A DNA stretch of 54,568 bases from assembly GCA_905200645.1 (NCBI GenBank), contig CAJKLD010000015.1:1-54568 (forward strand). Reading direction: 5' to 3'. Under the pieces are notes generated by a model that saw only the letters and a program-made list of their open reading frames with translations, ran no database searches and had not been told where the DNA came from. The position numbers and the translations under genes were made by a program. Shown here piece after piece: positions 17,160 to 24,248 of the stretch (its first letter is position 1; each line of letters starts with the position of its first letter). This stretch comes from an uncultured Phascolarctobacterium sp. (lineage in GTDB: Bacteria; Bacillota; Negativicutes; Acidaminococcales; Acidaminococcaceae).

Positions 17160-17315
17160 TCAATAGCCTAAATATTTTAGCAAACCCTCTAAGCCTTCCA
17201 TAATATCATCATAGGTAATATACCAAATTTTTATACACATGTTTTCTTTTGTTTTTTGCCGTTTCCGGTATTCTTTATCCTTTACTGCCAGTATTTTACT
17301 ACTAATTGCCGCATT
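17160..17315 (-). pseudogene. Possible 3' remnant of a lost gene
   Basis: A 51-codon open stretch with no usable start except an internal ATG ends in TGA at 17160-17162, ten bases before a clean terminator. Its end reads IWYITYDDIMEGLEGLLKYLGY, which looks protein-like, and the upstream part is lysine-rich. I do not recognise the family. The 5' side runs into a stop and then into the promoter of the XRE regulator. The proximity to an otherwise ownerless terminator is the main reason to list it. It could be a chance frame. Confidence 0.25.
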
Positions 17316-17342
17316 TAGAGATTAAAGAATAATTTTAGGATG

Positions 17343-17372
17343 TTGACTTTTCTTTGTTGTGTATGTTATAAC
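17343..17372 (+). promoter_or_regulatory. Promoter of XRE/cupin gene
   Basis: TTGACT (17343-17348), an 18-bp spacer and TATAAC (17367-17372), about 40 bases before the chosen ATG at 17412. Confidence 0.6.
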
Positions 17373-17374
17373 AT
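17363..17374. promoter_or_regulatory. Palindromic operator candidate over the -10
   Basis: ATGTTATAACAT is a perfect 12-bp palindrome that contains the -10 element of the XRE/cupin gene. The position suits autorepression by the encoded helix-turn-helix protein. That link is inference. Confidence 0.45.
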
Positions 17375-17411
17375 TACTATAAACGTCAAAGCATACAAGG
17401 TGGTTATAATC

Positions 17412-17969
17412 ATGCAACCTATGAATTTGAAAATTGGTGAGAAATTAAAAACACTACGCAACACCCGCAATATGTCTCTAGATGATGTTTCCACTTTAAC
17501 TGGCGTAAGTAAACCTATGTTAGGACAGATTGAGCGGAATCAATCTGTCCCAACAGTAACCATACTTTGGAAAATTGCCACAGGCCTGAAAACGCCTTTA
17601 TCCTACTTTTTAGAAGTGGAGCAAGCAAAATACACTATTGTCAGCCCGGACCAAGCCAACGTAATTTTAGGCGACAACGGAAAAATGCGAGCCTATCCTC
17701 TGTTCACCTATGACCCAATTCGGAGCGTAGAAACCTTCTACATTGAATTTGATTCTAATTGCTGCCACTCCTCTGAAAAGCATAATAATGGTGTAGAAGA
17801 ACATATCTTTGTTCTGCGAGGAATGCTACGTCTTGTTTTGGGTGACAAAACAGTTGATGTAGGTGAAAAGCAGACTATCCGTTTCCAAGCTGATATTCCT
17901 CACACCTATCAAAATTTATCTAAGACCGAATGCGCAGTCTATAACACTATTTTTTATCCAAGCTGCTAA
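17412..17969 (+). CDS. XRE-family regulator with C-terminal cupin domain
   Basis: A 185-residue transcription factor from the chosen start. An N-terminal HTH_XRE domain (about 6-62: LKTLRNTRNMSLDDVSTLTG then SKPMLGQIERNQSVPT) is followed by a cupin sensor domain (about 110-182, with EEHIFVLRGMLRLVLGD and IPHTYQN). This architecture is common in regulators that sense small metabolites. The open frame extends back to 17340, but that part overlaps the promoter; ATG 17412 has AAGGTGG nine bases upstream. It is followed after 15 bases by the MBL-fold gene, forming a two-gene operon, and likely controls it. Confidence 0.88.
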   Translation: MQPMNLKIGEKLKTLRNTRNMSLDDVSTLTGVSKPMLGQIERNQSVPTVTILWKIATGLKTPLSYFLEVEQAKYTIVSPDQANVILGDNGKMRAYPLFTYDPIRSVETFYIEFDSNCCHSSEKHNNGVEEHIFVLRGMLRLVLGDKTVDVGEKQTIRFQADIPHTYQNLSKTECAVYNTIFYPSC

Positions 17970-17984
17970 AGGAGATTTATCATT

Positions 17985-18863
17985 ATGTATGAACTGATTC
18001 AAGTTTCAGAACAAAGCTATTACCTACAAAGCCCAGCTAAAATCGGTCTTGTAAAGCTGAACGAACATGATGTTTGTTTAATTGACAGCGGTAACGATAA
18101 GGACGCCGGACGTAAAATACGGCAACTTTTAGATGCTAACAGCTGGCATCTAACCGCCATCTATAACACTCACTCCAACGCTGACCACATCGGCGGTAAT
18201 AAATATTTACAGAACCAGACCAAGTGCAAAATCTATGCACCGGGAATTGACTGCGCTTTTACCCGTCACCCAATTTTGGAGCCGTCCTTTTTGTACGGTG
18301 GCTGCCCTTGTAAAGAACTGCGGCACAAATTTCTCATGGCTCAAGAAAGTGACGCACAAGAGCTTACCCAAGAAGCCTTGCCGCAAGATTTTGAAATCAT
18401 TCCCCTACCGGGACATTTTTTTGATATGGTAGGCTTTAGGACGCCTGATGATGTGATTTATTTAGCAGATTGCCTATCCAGCGTAGAGACCTTGGACAAA
18501 TATCAAATTAGCTTCATTTATGATGTTGCCGCCTATCTGAAAACGCTGGAAACGGTCAAATCCCTGCGAGCCAAAATGTTCGTTCCAGCCCACGCCGCAG
18601 CTTCCGAAAACATAGTCGATCTTGCTCAGTACAACATTAACAAGGTATTAGAGATTGCGGACAAAATCTCTAGCATCTGCCAAGAACCGCTTTGTTTTGA
18701 AAAAATCCTGCAAAAGCTGTTTAAAGATTATGAACTGGCCATGAACTTTGAGCAATATGTTTTAGTTGGCAGCACCGTCCGATCCTATCTGGCATGGCTG
18801 AAAGACACTGGCAGATTAAGTGTAATATTTGAAAATAATATGCTGTTATGGCAACGAATATAG
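17985..18863 (+). CDS. MBL-fold metallo-hydrolase (HSNADH subgroup)
   Basis: A 292-residue metallo-beta-lactamase-fold protein. The metal motif is THSNADHIGGN at residues 62-72, with asparagine where the classic HxHxDH has its second histidine. Later ligands appear as LPGHFFDMVG (about 139-148), YLADCLSS (about 164-171) and VPAHAA (about 205-210). A subgroup of MBL-fold hydrolases carries this N variant, so it is probably not a broken enzyme. The substrate is unknown; glyoxalase-II-like thioester or other ester hydrolysis is possible. AGGAG lies upstream of the ATG, and a hairpin terminator follows at 18946. Confidence 0.85.
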   Translation: MYELIQVSEQSYYLQSPAKIGLVKLNEHDVCLIDSGNDKDAGRKIRQLLDANSWHLTAIYNTHSNADHIGGNKYLQNQTKCKIYAPGIDCAFTRHPILEPSFLYGGCPCKELRHKFLMAQESDAQELTQEALPQDFEIIPLPGHFFDMVGFRTPDDVIYLADCLSSVETLDKYQISFIYDVAAYLKTLETVKSLRAKMFVPAHAAASENIVDLAQYNINKVLEIADKISSICQEPLCFEKILQKLFKDYELAMNFEQYVLVGSTVRSYLAWLKDTGRLSVIFENNMLLWQRI

Positions 18864-18945
18864 AAGGACATTATAATGCTTGTAGATCCGCACGCAAAAT
18901 AAACCGCATTACTTTGTCATTATACACAATCCACTATCAATGTAC

Positions 18946-18979
18946 ACTGTAATTTAATTTTACAGTTTTTGATTTTTTT
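18946..18979 (+). terminator. Terminator of XRE-MBL operon
   Basis: ACTGTAA and TTACAGT form a 7-bp stem around a 7-nt loop, followed by TTTTGATTTTTTT. It directly precedes the leucine promoter. Confidence 0.7.
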
Positions 18980-18980
18980 C

Positions 18981-19009
18981 TTGACAAATCAGCTTGCTAT
19001 TGTCATAAT
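18981..19009 (+). promoter_or_regulatory. Promoter of the leuCDB T-box leader
   Basis: TTGACA (18981-18986), a 17-bp spacer and CATAAT (19004-19009). Transcription would start near 19016, giving a leader of about 335 bases before leuC. Confidence 0.75.
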
Positions 19010-19015
19010 GTAAAG

Positions 19016-19300
19016 AACACAGTGCAGTGTTGTTGCCAAAATTTAATACTCATCACCAAATGCAATGAACGGGAAAATTTTTCTGACGCAAGGCTTTAGA
19101 GAGACGGCGTTAGGTGCAAGCCGCCGCCAATCAGAAAAAGAAGCTCACCCGCAAGCAGCCGTTTTGAACAAAGTAGAAGCGGACGCCAGGCAGCGTTACG
19201 TCTCCGAATTTGACTATCGGAAATCAATGAAGTAAAAAATTAGGGTGGTACCGCGAAGTTCTTTCGCCCCTATCTGCTGAACGCAGGTAGGGGCTTTTTT
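19016..19300 (+). promoter_or_regulatory. T-box leader (leucine) controlling leuCDB
   Basis: The leader holds the T-box core AGGGTGGTACCGCG (19242-19255) followed by a strong terminator (19266-19300: 12-bp stem GCCCCTATCTGC, 5-nt loop, T-run). Upstream a stem I is visible, with CGGG/CCCG at the base, a 9-bp helix TTTTTCTGA/TCAGAAAAA and an AGAGAG apical motif. The 3' side of the internal loop reads GAAGCTCA, so the likely specifier codon is CTC (19144-19146), leucine. TGGT in the T-box fits a tRNA with discriminator A. Uncharged tRNA-Leu would stabilise the antiterminator and allow leuCDB transcription. The specifier assignment is inferred from geometry and downstream genes. Confidence 0.93.
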
Positions 19301-19349
19301 AGTTTTCAATTTATACTTACATACATTTTTAATTTGGAGGTTTGATTCT

Positions 19350-20615
19350 ATGGGAATGACAATGACAGAAAAAATTCTTGCTAAGCATGCTCATCGCGAC
19401 AGCGTCAGCGCCGGTGATTTGCTTGTTTCCCAAGTTGATTTAGTATTAGCCAACGATATCACCGGTCCTCCGGCTATCAACGAATTTGAAAAAATCGGCA
19501 AGCCTGTTTTTGACAAGGACAAAATTGCGCTTGTTCCCGACCATTTCTCTCCCTGCAAAGACATTAAATCAGCAACCATGTGCAAGCAAATGCGCGACTT
19601 CGCCCGCAAAAATAATATCACCAACTATTTTGAGGTTGGTCACATGGGAATTGAGCACGCACTGCTGCCTGATAAAGGCTTAGTTGCTCCCGGCGAAATC
19701 GTTATCGGCGCCGATTCTCACACCTGCACCTACGGCGCGCTGAACGCTCTTTCCACCGGCATGGGTCAAACCGATATTGGCTGTGCTATGGCTAGCGGCA
19801 CTACTTGGTTCAAGGTTCCGCAAGCAATCAAAGTCAACCTTACCGGTACGCTGCCTAAATATGTAAAAGGTAAGGATATTATTCTGACTATTATCGGCAT
19901 GATTGGCGTTGACGGCGCACGCTACCAATCCTTGGAATTTGACGGCGAAGGCGTCAGCCAGCTTTCCATGGCTGACCGCCTGACTATCTGCAACATGGCT
20001 ATTGAAGCCGGTGGCAAAAACGGCATTTTCCCCGTTGATGAAAAAACTGTCGAGTTCTTAAAAGAACGCGGCGTTACCCGTTCTTGGGAAGCCGTTACTG
20101 CTGACGACGATGCAGAATATTCCCGCGTACTGGATATTAAGCTGGACGAACTGGTTCCGGTTGTCGCTTATCCGCATCTGCCAGAAAACACTCATCCTGC
20201 CAAAGAAGGCCACAGTATTAAAATTGACCAAGTTGTTATCGGTTCCTGCACCAACGGCCGTTTAGAGGACTTGGAGCAGGCTGCCGAAATTCTCCAAGGG
20301 CGCAAGGTTTGCGGCCATGTACGCATGATTATTATTCCCGCTACCCAGGAAATTTATAGAGAAGCTATGCACCGCGGTTATATCGACACCTTTATCGAAG
20401 CCGGCGCCGCTGTTTCCACGCCTACCTGTGGTCCCTGCTTAGGCGGCTACATGGGTATTTTGGCAGCAGGCGAGCGCGCTGTTTCCACTACCAACCGCAA
20501 TTTCCGCGGCCGTATGGGTCATGTAGACAGCGAGGTTTATCTGGCCAGCCCCTATACCGCAGCTGCCAGCGCAATTACCGGCTATATCACCAGCCCCGAG
20601 GAGGTAGTAAAATGA
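19350..20615 (+). CDS. leuC: 3-isopropylmalate dehydratase large subunit (LeuC)
   Basis: A 421-residue aconitase-superfamily protein binding a 4Fe-4S cluster. Cluster cysteines appear in VIGSCTNGRLEDL (about 297-309) and TPTCGPCLGGYMG (about 356-368). GADSHTCTYGAL (about 120-131) is a substrate-site motif. It isomerises 2- to 3-isopropylmalate with LeuD. The length is that of the shorter HacA/LeuC2-type enzymes rather than the 466-residue enterobacterial form. GGAGG precedes ATG 19350, and the stop overlaps leuD by four bases. The T-box leader immediately upstream controls it. Confidence 0.96.
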   Translation: MGMTMTEKILAKHAHRDSVSAGDLLVSQVDLVLANDITGPPAINEFEKIGKPVFDKDKIALVPDHFSPCKDIKSATMCKQMRDFARKNNITNYFEVGHMGIEHALLPDKGLVAPGEIVIGADSHTCTYGALNALSTGMGQTDIGCAMASGTTWFKVPQAIKVNLTGTLPKYVKGKDIILTIIGMIGVDGARYQSLEFDGEGVSQLSMADRLTICNMAIEAGGKNGIFPVDEKTVEFLKERGVTRSWEAVTADDDAEYSRVLDIKLDELVPVVAYPHLPENTHPAKEGHSIKIDQVVIGSCTNGRLEDLEQAAEILQGRKVCGHVRMIIIPATQEIYREAMHRGYIDTFIEAGAAVSTPTCGPCLGGYMGILAAGERAVSTTNRNFRGRMGHVDSEVYLASPYTAAASAITGYITSPEEVVK

Positions 20616-21106
20616 GTAAAGTATGGCGTTATGGCGACCACATCGATACAGACGTAATTATCCCCGCAAGATATTTAAATATTGCCGATTTTACCGAACT
20701 GGCAGAACATGCTATGGAAGACTCTAAAGAAAATCTTGTAGAAAACTTCGCTGCCGGGGTAAAACCCGGCGACTATATTGTAGCCGGCAAAAATTTCGGC
20801 TGCGGTTCCTCCCGCGAGCACGCCCCCGTAGTGTTAAAGGTTAAAGGCATTAAATGTATTGTTGCCGACAGCTTTGCCCGCATTTTCTACCGCAATGCTA
20901 TCAACATCGGCCTTCCGGTGCTGGAAATTGGCAAGGACGTAGAACAAATCGAGCCCGGCGATACTATCGACGTAGATATGGCTAAGGGTGAAATCAAAAT
21001 CATCAACAAAAATATCGTTATCAAAACCAAACCGCTGCCGGAATTTATCCAAAAAATTGCCGACTGCGGCGGCCTGATCAATTATGTTAAAGGAGAAAAC
21101 AAATAA
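20612..21106 (+). CDS. leuD: 3-isopropylmalate dehydratase small subunit (LeuD)
   Basis: A 164-residue swivel-domain partner of LeuC. Diagnostic segments are HIDTDVIIPARYL (about 9-21), GKNFGCGSSREHAP (about 58-71) and ADSFARIFYRNAINIGLP (about 86-103). The short length is the LeuD2 type that pairs with the short LeuC. Its ATG overlaps the leuC stop (ATGA) and its TAA overlaps the leuB ATG (TAATG), so the three genes are translationally coupled. Confidence 0.96.
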   Translation: MSKVWRYGDHIDTDVIIPARYLNIADFTELAEHAMEDSKENLVENFAAGVKPGDYIVAGKNFGCGSSREHAPVVLKVKGIKCIVADSFARIFYRNAINIGLPVLEIGKDVEQIEPGDTIDVDMAKGEIKIINKNIVIKTKPLPEFIQKIADCGGLINYVKGENK

Positions 21107-22179
21107 TGAAAATCTGCTTACTGCCGGGCGACGGTATCGGCATAGAAATCGTAGATGCGGCTGTTGAAGTACTGGACGCTGCCGCAAAAAAATTTGGTTT
21201 TGTCATTGAATATGACAAGCAGCTTATCGGGGGCTGCGCTATCGACGCCACCGGCGTTCCCCTGCCGGAAGCTACCGTTGCTGCAGCTAAAGCTGCTGAC
21301 GCGGTACTTTTAGGCGCTGTCGGCGGCCCTAAATGGGATAACGTAGAGCCTTCCATCCGTCCGGAAAAAGGCCTTTTAGGGATTCGCAAGGCTTTAGGCC
21401 TGTATTGCAATCTACGCCCTATGACTGTTTCTAAATTTACCGCTCATCTTTCGCCGCTCAAAACAGAAAATGCTCAAGGCGCTGATTTATTAATCGTGCG
21501 CGAGCTGACCGGCGGTATTTATTTTGGCGAGCACAACGAAGCGCACCTCAACGCAGACGGTATCGAGGAAGCCAGCGACGTAGAGCTTTACACTCGTCCG
21601 GAGGTTGAGCGCATTGCCCGTTTTGCCTTTGAAGCGGCAAAAAAACGCCGCGGTAAAGTGACCAGCGTAGACAAAGCCAATGTTTTAGGCTCCAGCCGTA
21701 TGTGGCGCAAAATTGTTGCCGAAATGCAGGCTAAGGATTATCCGGAAATCGAATTGAATAATTTTTATGTTGACAACTGCGCTATGCAATTAGTTTTAAA
21801 CCCCAAGCAATTCGACGTAATTTTGACTAATAATATTTTTGGCGATATTTTGAGCGACGAGGCAAGCACTATCGCAGGCTCTATCGGTCTGCTGCCCAGC
21901 GCTTCCTTAGGCGACGGCACCGGCATGTACGAGCCCATTCACGGCAGCGCTCCCGATATCGCGGGTCAAGGTATTGCCAATCCCCTGGCAACTATTTTAA
22001 GCGTCTCCATGATGCTGCGCTACTCCTTAAATCAAGGCGCTGCTGCCGACGCTATTGAAGCTGCCGTTGATGCAGTTATGGAGCAGGGCTACCGCACTCC
22101 CGACCTTTATGCAGAAGGTCTGCATAAAGTTTCTACCTCCGAAATGGGTCACTTGGTTGCCCAGGAGCTTTTAAAATAA
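21106..22179 (+). CDS. leuB: 3-isopropylmalate dehydrogenase (LeuB)
   Basis: A 357-residue NAD-dependent decarboxylating dehydrogenase of the IMDH/ICDH family. It carries LLPGDGIGIEI (4-14), LLGAVGGPKWD near 67-77, the substrate-binding ELTGGIYFGE (about 132-141), TSVDKANVLGSSRMWR (about 184-199), a catalytic D region NIFGDILSDEAS, and the NAD site EPIHGSAPDIAGQGIANP (about 284-301). It forms 2-ketoisocaproate. The gene is the last of the T-box-controlled leuCDB set before the terminator at 22232. leuA is not in the window. Confidence 0.97.
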   Translation: MKICLLPGDGIGIEIVDAAVEVLDAAAKKFGFVIEYDKQLIGGCAIDATGVPLPEATVAAAKAADAVLLGAVGGPKWDNVEPSIRPEKGLLGIRKALGLYCNLRPMTVSKFTAHLSPLKTENAQGADLLIVRELTGGIYFGEHNEAHLNADGIEEASDVELYTRPEVERIARFAFEAAKKRRGKVTSVDKANVLGSSRMWRKIVAEMQAKDYPEIELNNFYVDNCAMQLVLNPKQFDVILTNNIFGDILSDEASTIAGSIGLLPSASLGDGTGMYEPIHGSAPDIAGQGIANPLATILSVSMMLRYSLNQGAAADAIEAAVDAVMEQGYRTPDLYAEGLHKVSTSEMGHLVAQELLK

Positions 22180-22231
22180 AAAATTTCAGCGAGTATTTCA
22201 ACCATCAAATTAACTGCTGATAAAAAAACTT

Positions 22232-22280
22232 AGCCCGCAAGCACAGCTACACAAACATAGCTTGCTCCTGCGGGCTTTTT
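22232..22280 (+). terminator. Terminator between leuB and azlC
   Basis: AGCCCGCA and TGCGGGCT close a long hairpin with an inner AGCA/TGCT pairing and a TTTT tail. azlC starts only 28 bases later and no promoter fits between them, so azlCD depends on read-through or on regulation of this hairpin. Confidence 0.8.
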
Positions 22281-22307
22281 CATAAGTTTTTGTTGAAGGT
22301 GTTTATC

Positions 22308-23045
22308 ATGCAATTTGCTTCCTCCGCTAACAGCAAAGCCTATCGTGACGGTCTCCATGACGGCATTCCCATTGGACTGGGTTATTTCGCCGTAGCCTTT
22401 TCTCTCGGCATTATCTGCCGCTCCAGCGGTTTCTCGGTTTTGCAGGGTTTTCTGGTCAGTCTGTTAAATAATACTTCTGCCGGTGAATTTGCAGCCATTA
22501 CGCTTATCGGCTCCGGTGCCGGCTACATGGAAATTGCCATGGTAACCTTTATCGCCAACGCGCGTTACTTATTGATGAGCTGCGCTTTAAGCCAGCGTTT
22601 TGCTCCTCAAGCTTCCATGGCCCACCGCTTAGCCGTTGCCTTTGCTGTCACCGACGAGCTGTTTGGCATTGCCGTCGCCAGACCCGGAACGCTCAATCCT
22701 TGGTATTATTACGGCGCTATGACCATGGCGATTCCCGGCTGGTCCAGCGGTACCGCGCTAGGCATTATTGCCGGCAGCCAGCTGCCTACCCGCATTGTCA
22801 GCGCGCTCAGCGTAGCGCTTTTTGGCATGTTTTTGGCAGTTATTATTCCCCCTGCACGCCAAAGCAGGATAATTCTGACAGTAGTTTTGACCAGCTTTGC
22901 CGCCAGCCTTGTAGCAGGCACCTGGCCTGCGCTGGCAGCATTCAGCAGCGGTACGCGCACAATTATTTTGACCGTAGCTATTTCTGCCGCTGCGGCACTG
23001 CTGCATCCCGTTAAAGATGAAGTCCAACAAAGCAAGGAGGGTTAA
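22308..23045 (+). CDS. azlC: AzlC branched-chain amino acid exporter, large subunit
   Basis: A 245-residue polytopic membrane protein with about six to seven hydrophobic segments. It shows the AzlC signature near the N-terminus (YRDGLHDGIPIGLGYFAVAFSLG) and FAVTDELFGIAVARPG (about 111-126). With AzlD it forms an exporter for branched-chain amino acids, known from azaleucine resistance. The frame can be extended to TTG 22290, but AAGGTG seven bases before ATG 22308 supports the shorter form. Placement behind leuCDB suggests an overflow valve for leucine. Four bases separate it from azlD. Confidence 0.93.
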   Translation: MQFASSANSKAYRDGLHDGIPIGLGYFAVAFSLGIICRSSGFSVLQGFLVSLLNNTSAGEFAAITLIGSGAGYMEIAMVTFIANARYLLMSCALSQRFAPQASMAHRLAVAFAVTDELFGIAVARPGTLNPWYYYGAMTMAIPGWSSGTALGIIAGSQLPTRIVSALSVALFGMFLAVIIPPARQSRIILTVVLTSFAASLVAGTWPALAAFSSGTRTIILTVAISAAAALLHPVKDEVQQSKEG

Positions 23046-23048
23046 GCT

Positions 23049-23360
23049 ATGGAGAAAAATATTTATCTTTACATTGCAATCATGGCTTTAGTCACCTATG
23101 CTATCCGCGTTATTCCGCTGGCCTTTATCCGCAGAGAAATTAAGAATAATTTTATTCGCTCCTTTTTATATTATGTGCCTTATGTTACGCTGGCGGTAAT
23201 GACCTTTCCCGCCATTATCAACGACACACAAAGTCCCATAGCAGGAGCGTTGGCTTTGGCAGTAGGTATTGCAGCCGCTTGGCGCGGTTTAAGCCTTTTT
23301 CATGTAGCCTGCTGCTGCTGCGCCGTCGTTTTTGCGGCAGAGCTTGCGTTGGTGCCATAA
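23049..23360 (+). CDS. azlD: AzlD branched-chain amino acid exporter, small subunit
   Basis: A 103-residue membrane protein with about four hydrophobic helices and the AzlD segment ALVTYAIRVIPLAFIRR near residues 13-29. It is the required small partner of AzlC. The ATG is preceded by AAGGAGG within the end of azlC. Two terminators follow, at 23419 and 23461. Confidence 0.92.
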   Translation: MEKNIYLYIAIMALVTYAIRVIPLAFIRREIKNNFIRSFLYYVPYVTLAVMTFPAIINDTQSPIAGALALAVGIAAAWRGLSLFHVACCCCAVVFAAELALVP

Positions 23361-23418
23361 AAAACTTTGCCGCCTTATATTAAAAATTTAATTTTACAAA
23401 ATGAGCTTATCATCCTTT

Positions 23419-23456
23419 AATACGCAGCGGATATCATATTCTGCTGCGTATTTTTG
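23419..23456 (+). terminator. Terminator of azlCD
   Basis: AATACGCAGC and GCTGCGTATT form a 9-10-bp stem with a 14-nt loop, followed by a T-run. Confidence 0.8.
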
Positions 23457-23460
23457 CTAT

Positions 23461-23490
23461 AAAAAAACCGGCCTTCTCCAAGCCGGTTTT
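23461..23490. terminator. Bidirectional terminator
   Basis: ACCGGC/GCCGGT stem with A-run and T-run flanks. On the minus strand it ends the secreted-protein gene at 23541, and on the plus strand it backs up the azlCD terminator. Confidence 0.75.
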
Positions 23491-23540
23491 ACTCCCGCTT
23501 TTTAAGGTCGGTTTAATAATTACTATTTACAAATATTCTC

Positions 23541-24089
23541 TTATTTTGCTCTCAAGGCGCGGCTGATTTCCTGACGTACAGTGCGGCCAAACTCTTCGTG
23601 AGCCCAGTCCCAGCGGGCAGTTAAGGCCTCGTCAATCTGCTTGTCGCTTCTTACATTATGGTTGTAGAAAACGCCATTTAAACGATTGTAAGCAAAAGCC
23701 CTGCCATCCATATCCAGCTTAATAACGCGCTCACCGGTGCGGTTCATAGGCTTAGTAGCCAGCTTGTTCAGCTCCAATGCAAAGACTACGTCTACGTCGC
23801 CTTCCTTAGCAATTTTTTCCAGTACATTTTGGTTAATTCCCGTAATGGCATAATTAGAATTTTCAATAGCCAGGGTCAGCTTATCGCTTTCAACAAGCAC
23901 AAAGCCGGGCTGCGCTTTAATAGCGTTAATAGCCTGCTTATAATATACCTGATTAGCAATTTCGTTGCCCTCCACATGATTCACCAAAGGAAGCAGAGCA
24001 ACGGTTGCAGCCTCTGCAGCGCCCAGGCAGGGAATAGTAAAGCAAACAGCTAAAACGGTCAACAAAAGATAACGCAACATTTTTTTCAT
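23541..24089 (-). CDS. Secreted/periplasmic protein, unknown
   Basis: A 182-residue protein with a clear signal peptide (MKKMLRYLLLTVLAVCFTIP, cleavage near AEA-ATV at about 27). The mature part starts TVALLPLVNHVEGNEIANQVYY, similar in feel to TolB-N-like or GNA1162-type periplasmic domains that begin with a beta strand and a conserved LP. It continues with KIAKEGDVDVVFALELNKL. I cannot name the family with confidence. It has its own promoter (24129-24158), a strong AGGAGGG site, and a terminator. It neighbours the SLH porin but is separated from it by a terminator. Confidence 0.8.
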   Translation of the reverse strand: MKKMLRYLLLTVLAVCFTIPCLGAAEAATVALLPLVNHVEGNEIANQVYYKQAINAIKAQPGFVLVESDKLTLAIENSNYAITGINQNVLEKIAKEGDVDVVFALELNKLATKPMNRTGERVIKLDMDGRAFAYNRLNGVFYNHNVRSDKQIDEALTARWDWAHEEFGRTVRQEISRALRAK

Positions 24090-24128
24090 GTGAATAAACC
24101 CTCCTAACAGAAAAATAAATATGTGTAT

Positions 24129-24158
24129 ATTTTAACACAAAGCAAGAAAAATACACAA
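24129..24158 (-). promoter_or_regulatory. Promoter of the secreted-protein gene
   Basis: On the minus strand TTGTGT (24153-24158), an 18-bp spacer and TAAAAT (24129-24134), about 35 bases before the start. Confidence 0.45.
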
Positions 24159-24181
24159 CAAAAAAGTAAAATTTTCCATAT

Positions 24182-24210
24182 AAAAACAGGGCCGCACAAG
24201 CGACCCTGTT
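24182..24210 (-). terminator. Terminator of the SLH porin gene
   Basis: AACAGGG/CCCTGTT stem of 7 bp with a 12-nt loop, followed on the minus strand by a T-run. It lies about 40 bases past the stop. Confidence 0.8.
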
Positions 24211-24248
24211 GAATTTTTCTAATATATATTTTCTCTTGCAGAAAAAGA

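Noticed and set aside
18168..18200. The MBL hydrolase as an inactivated enzyme because of the missing histidine
   Set aside because: All other metal-ligand motifs are intact and the HSNADH form is known in an MBL-fold subgroup.
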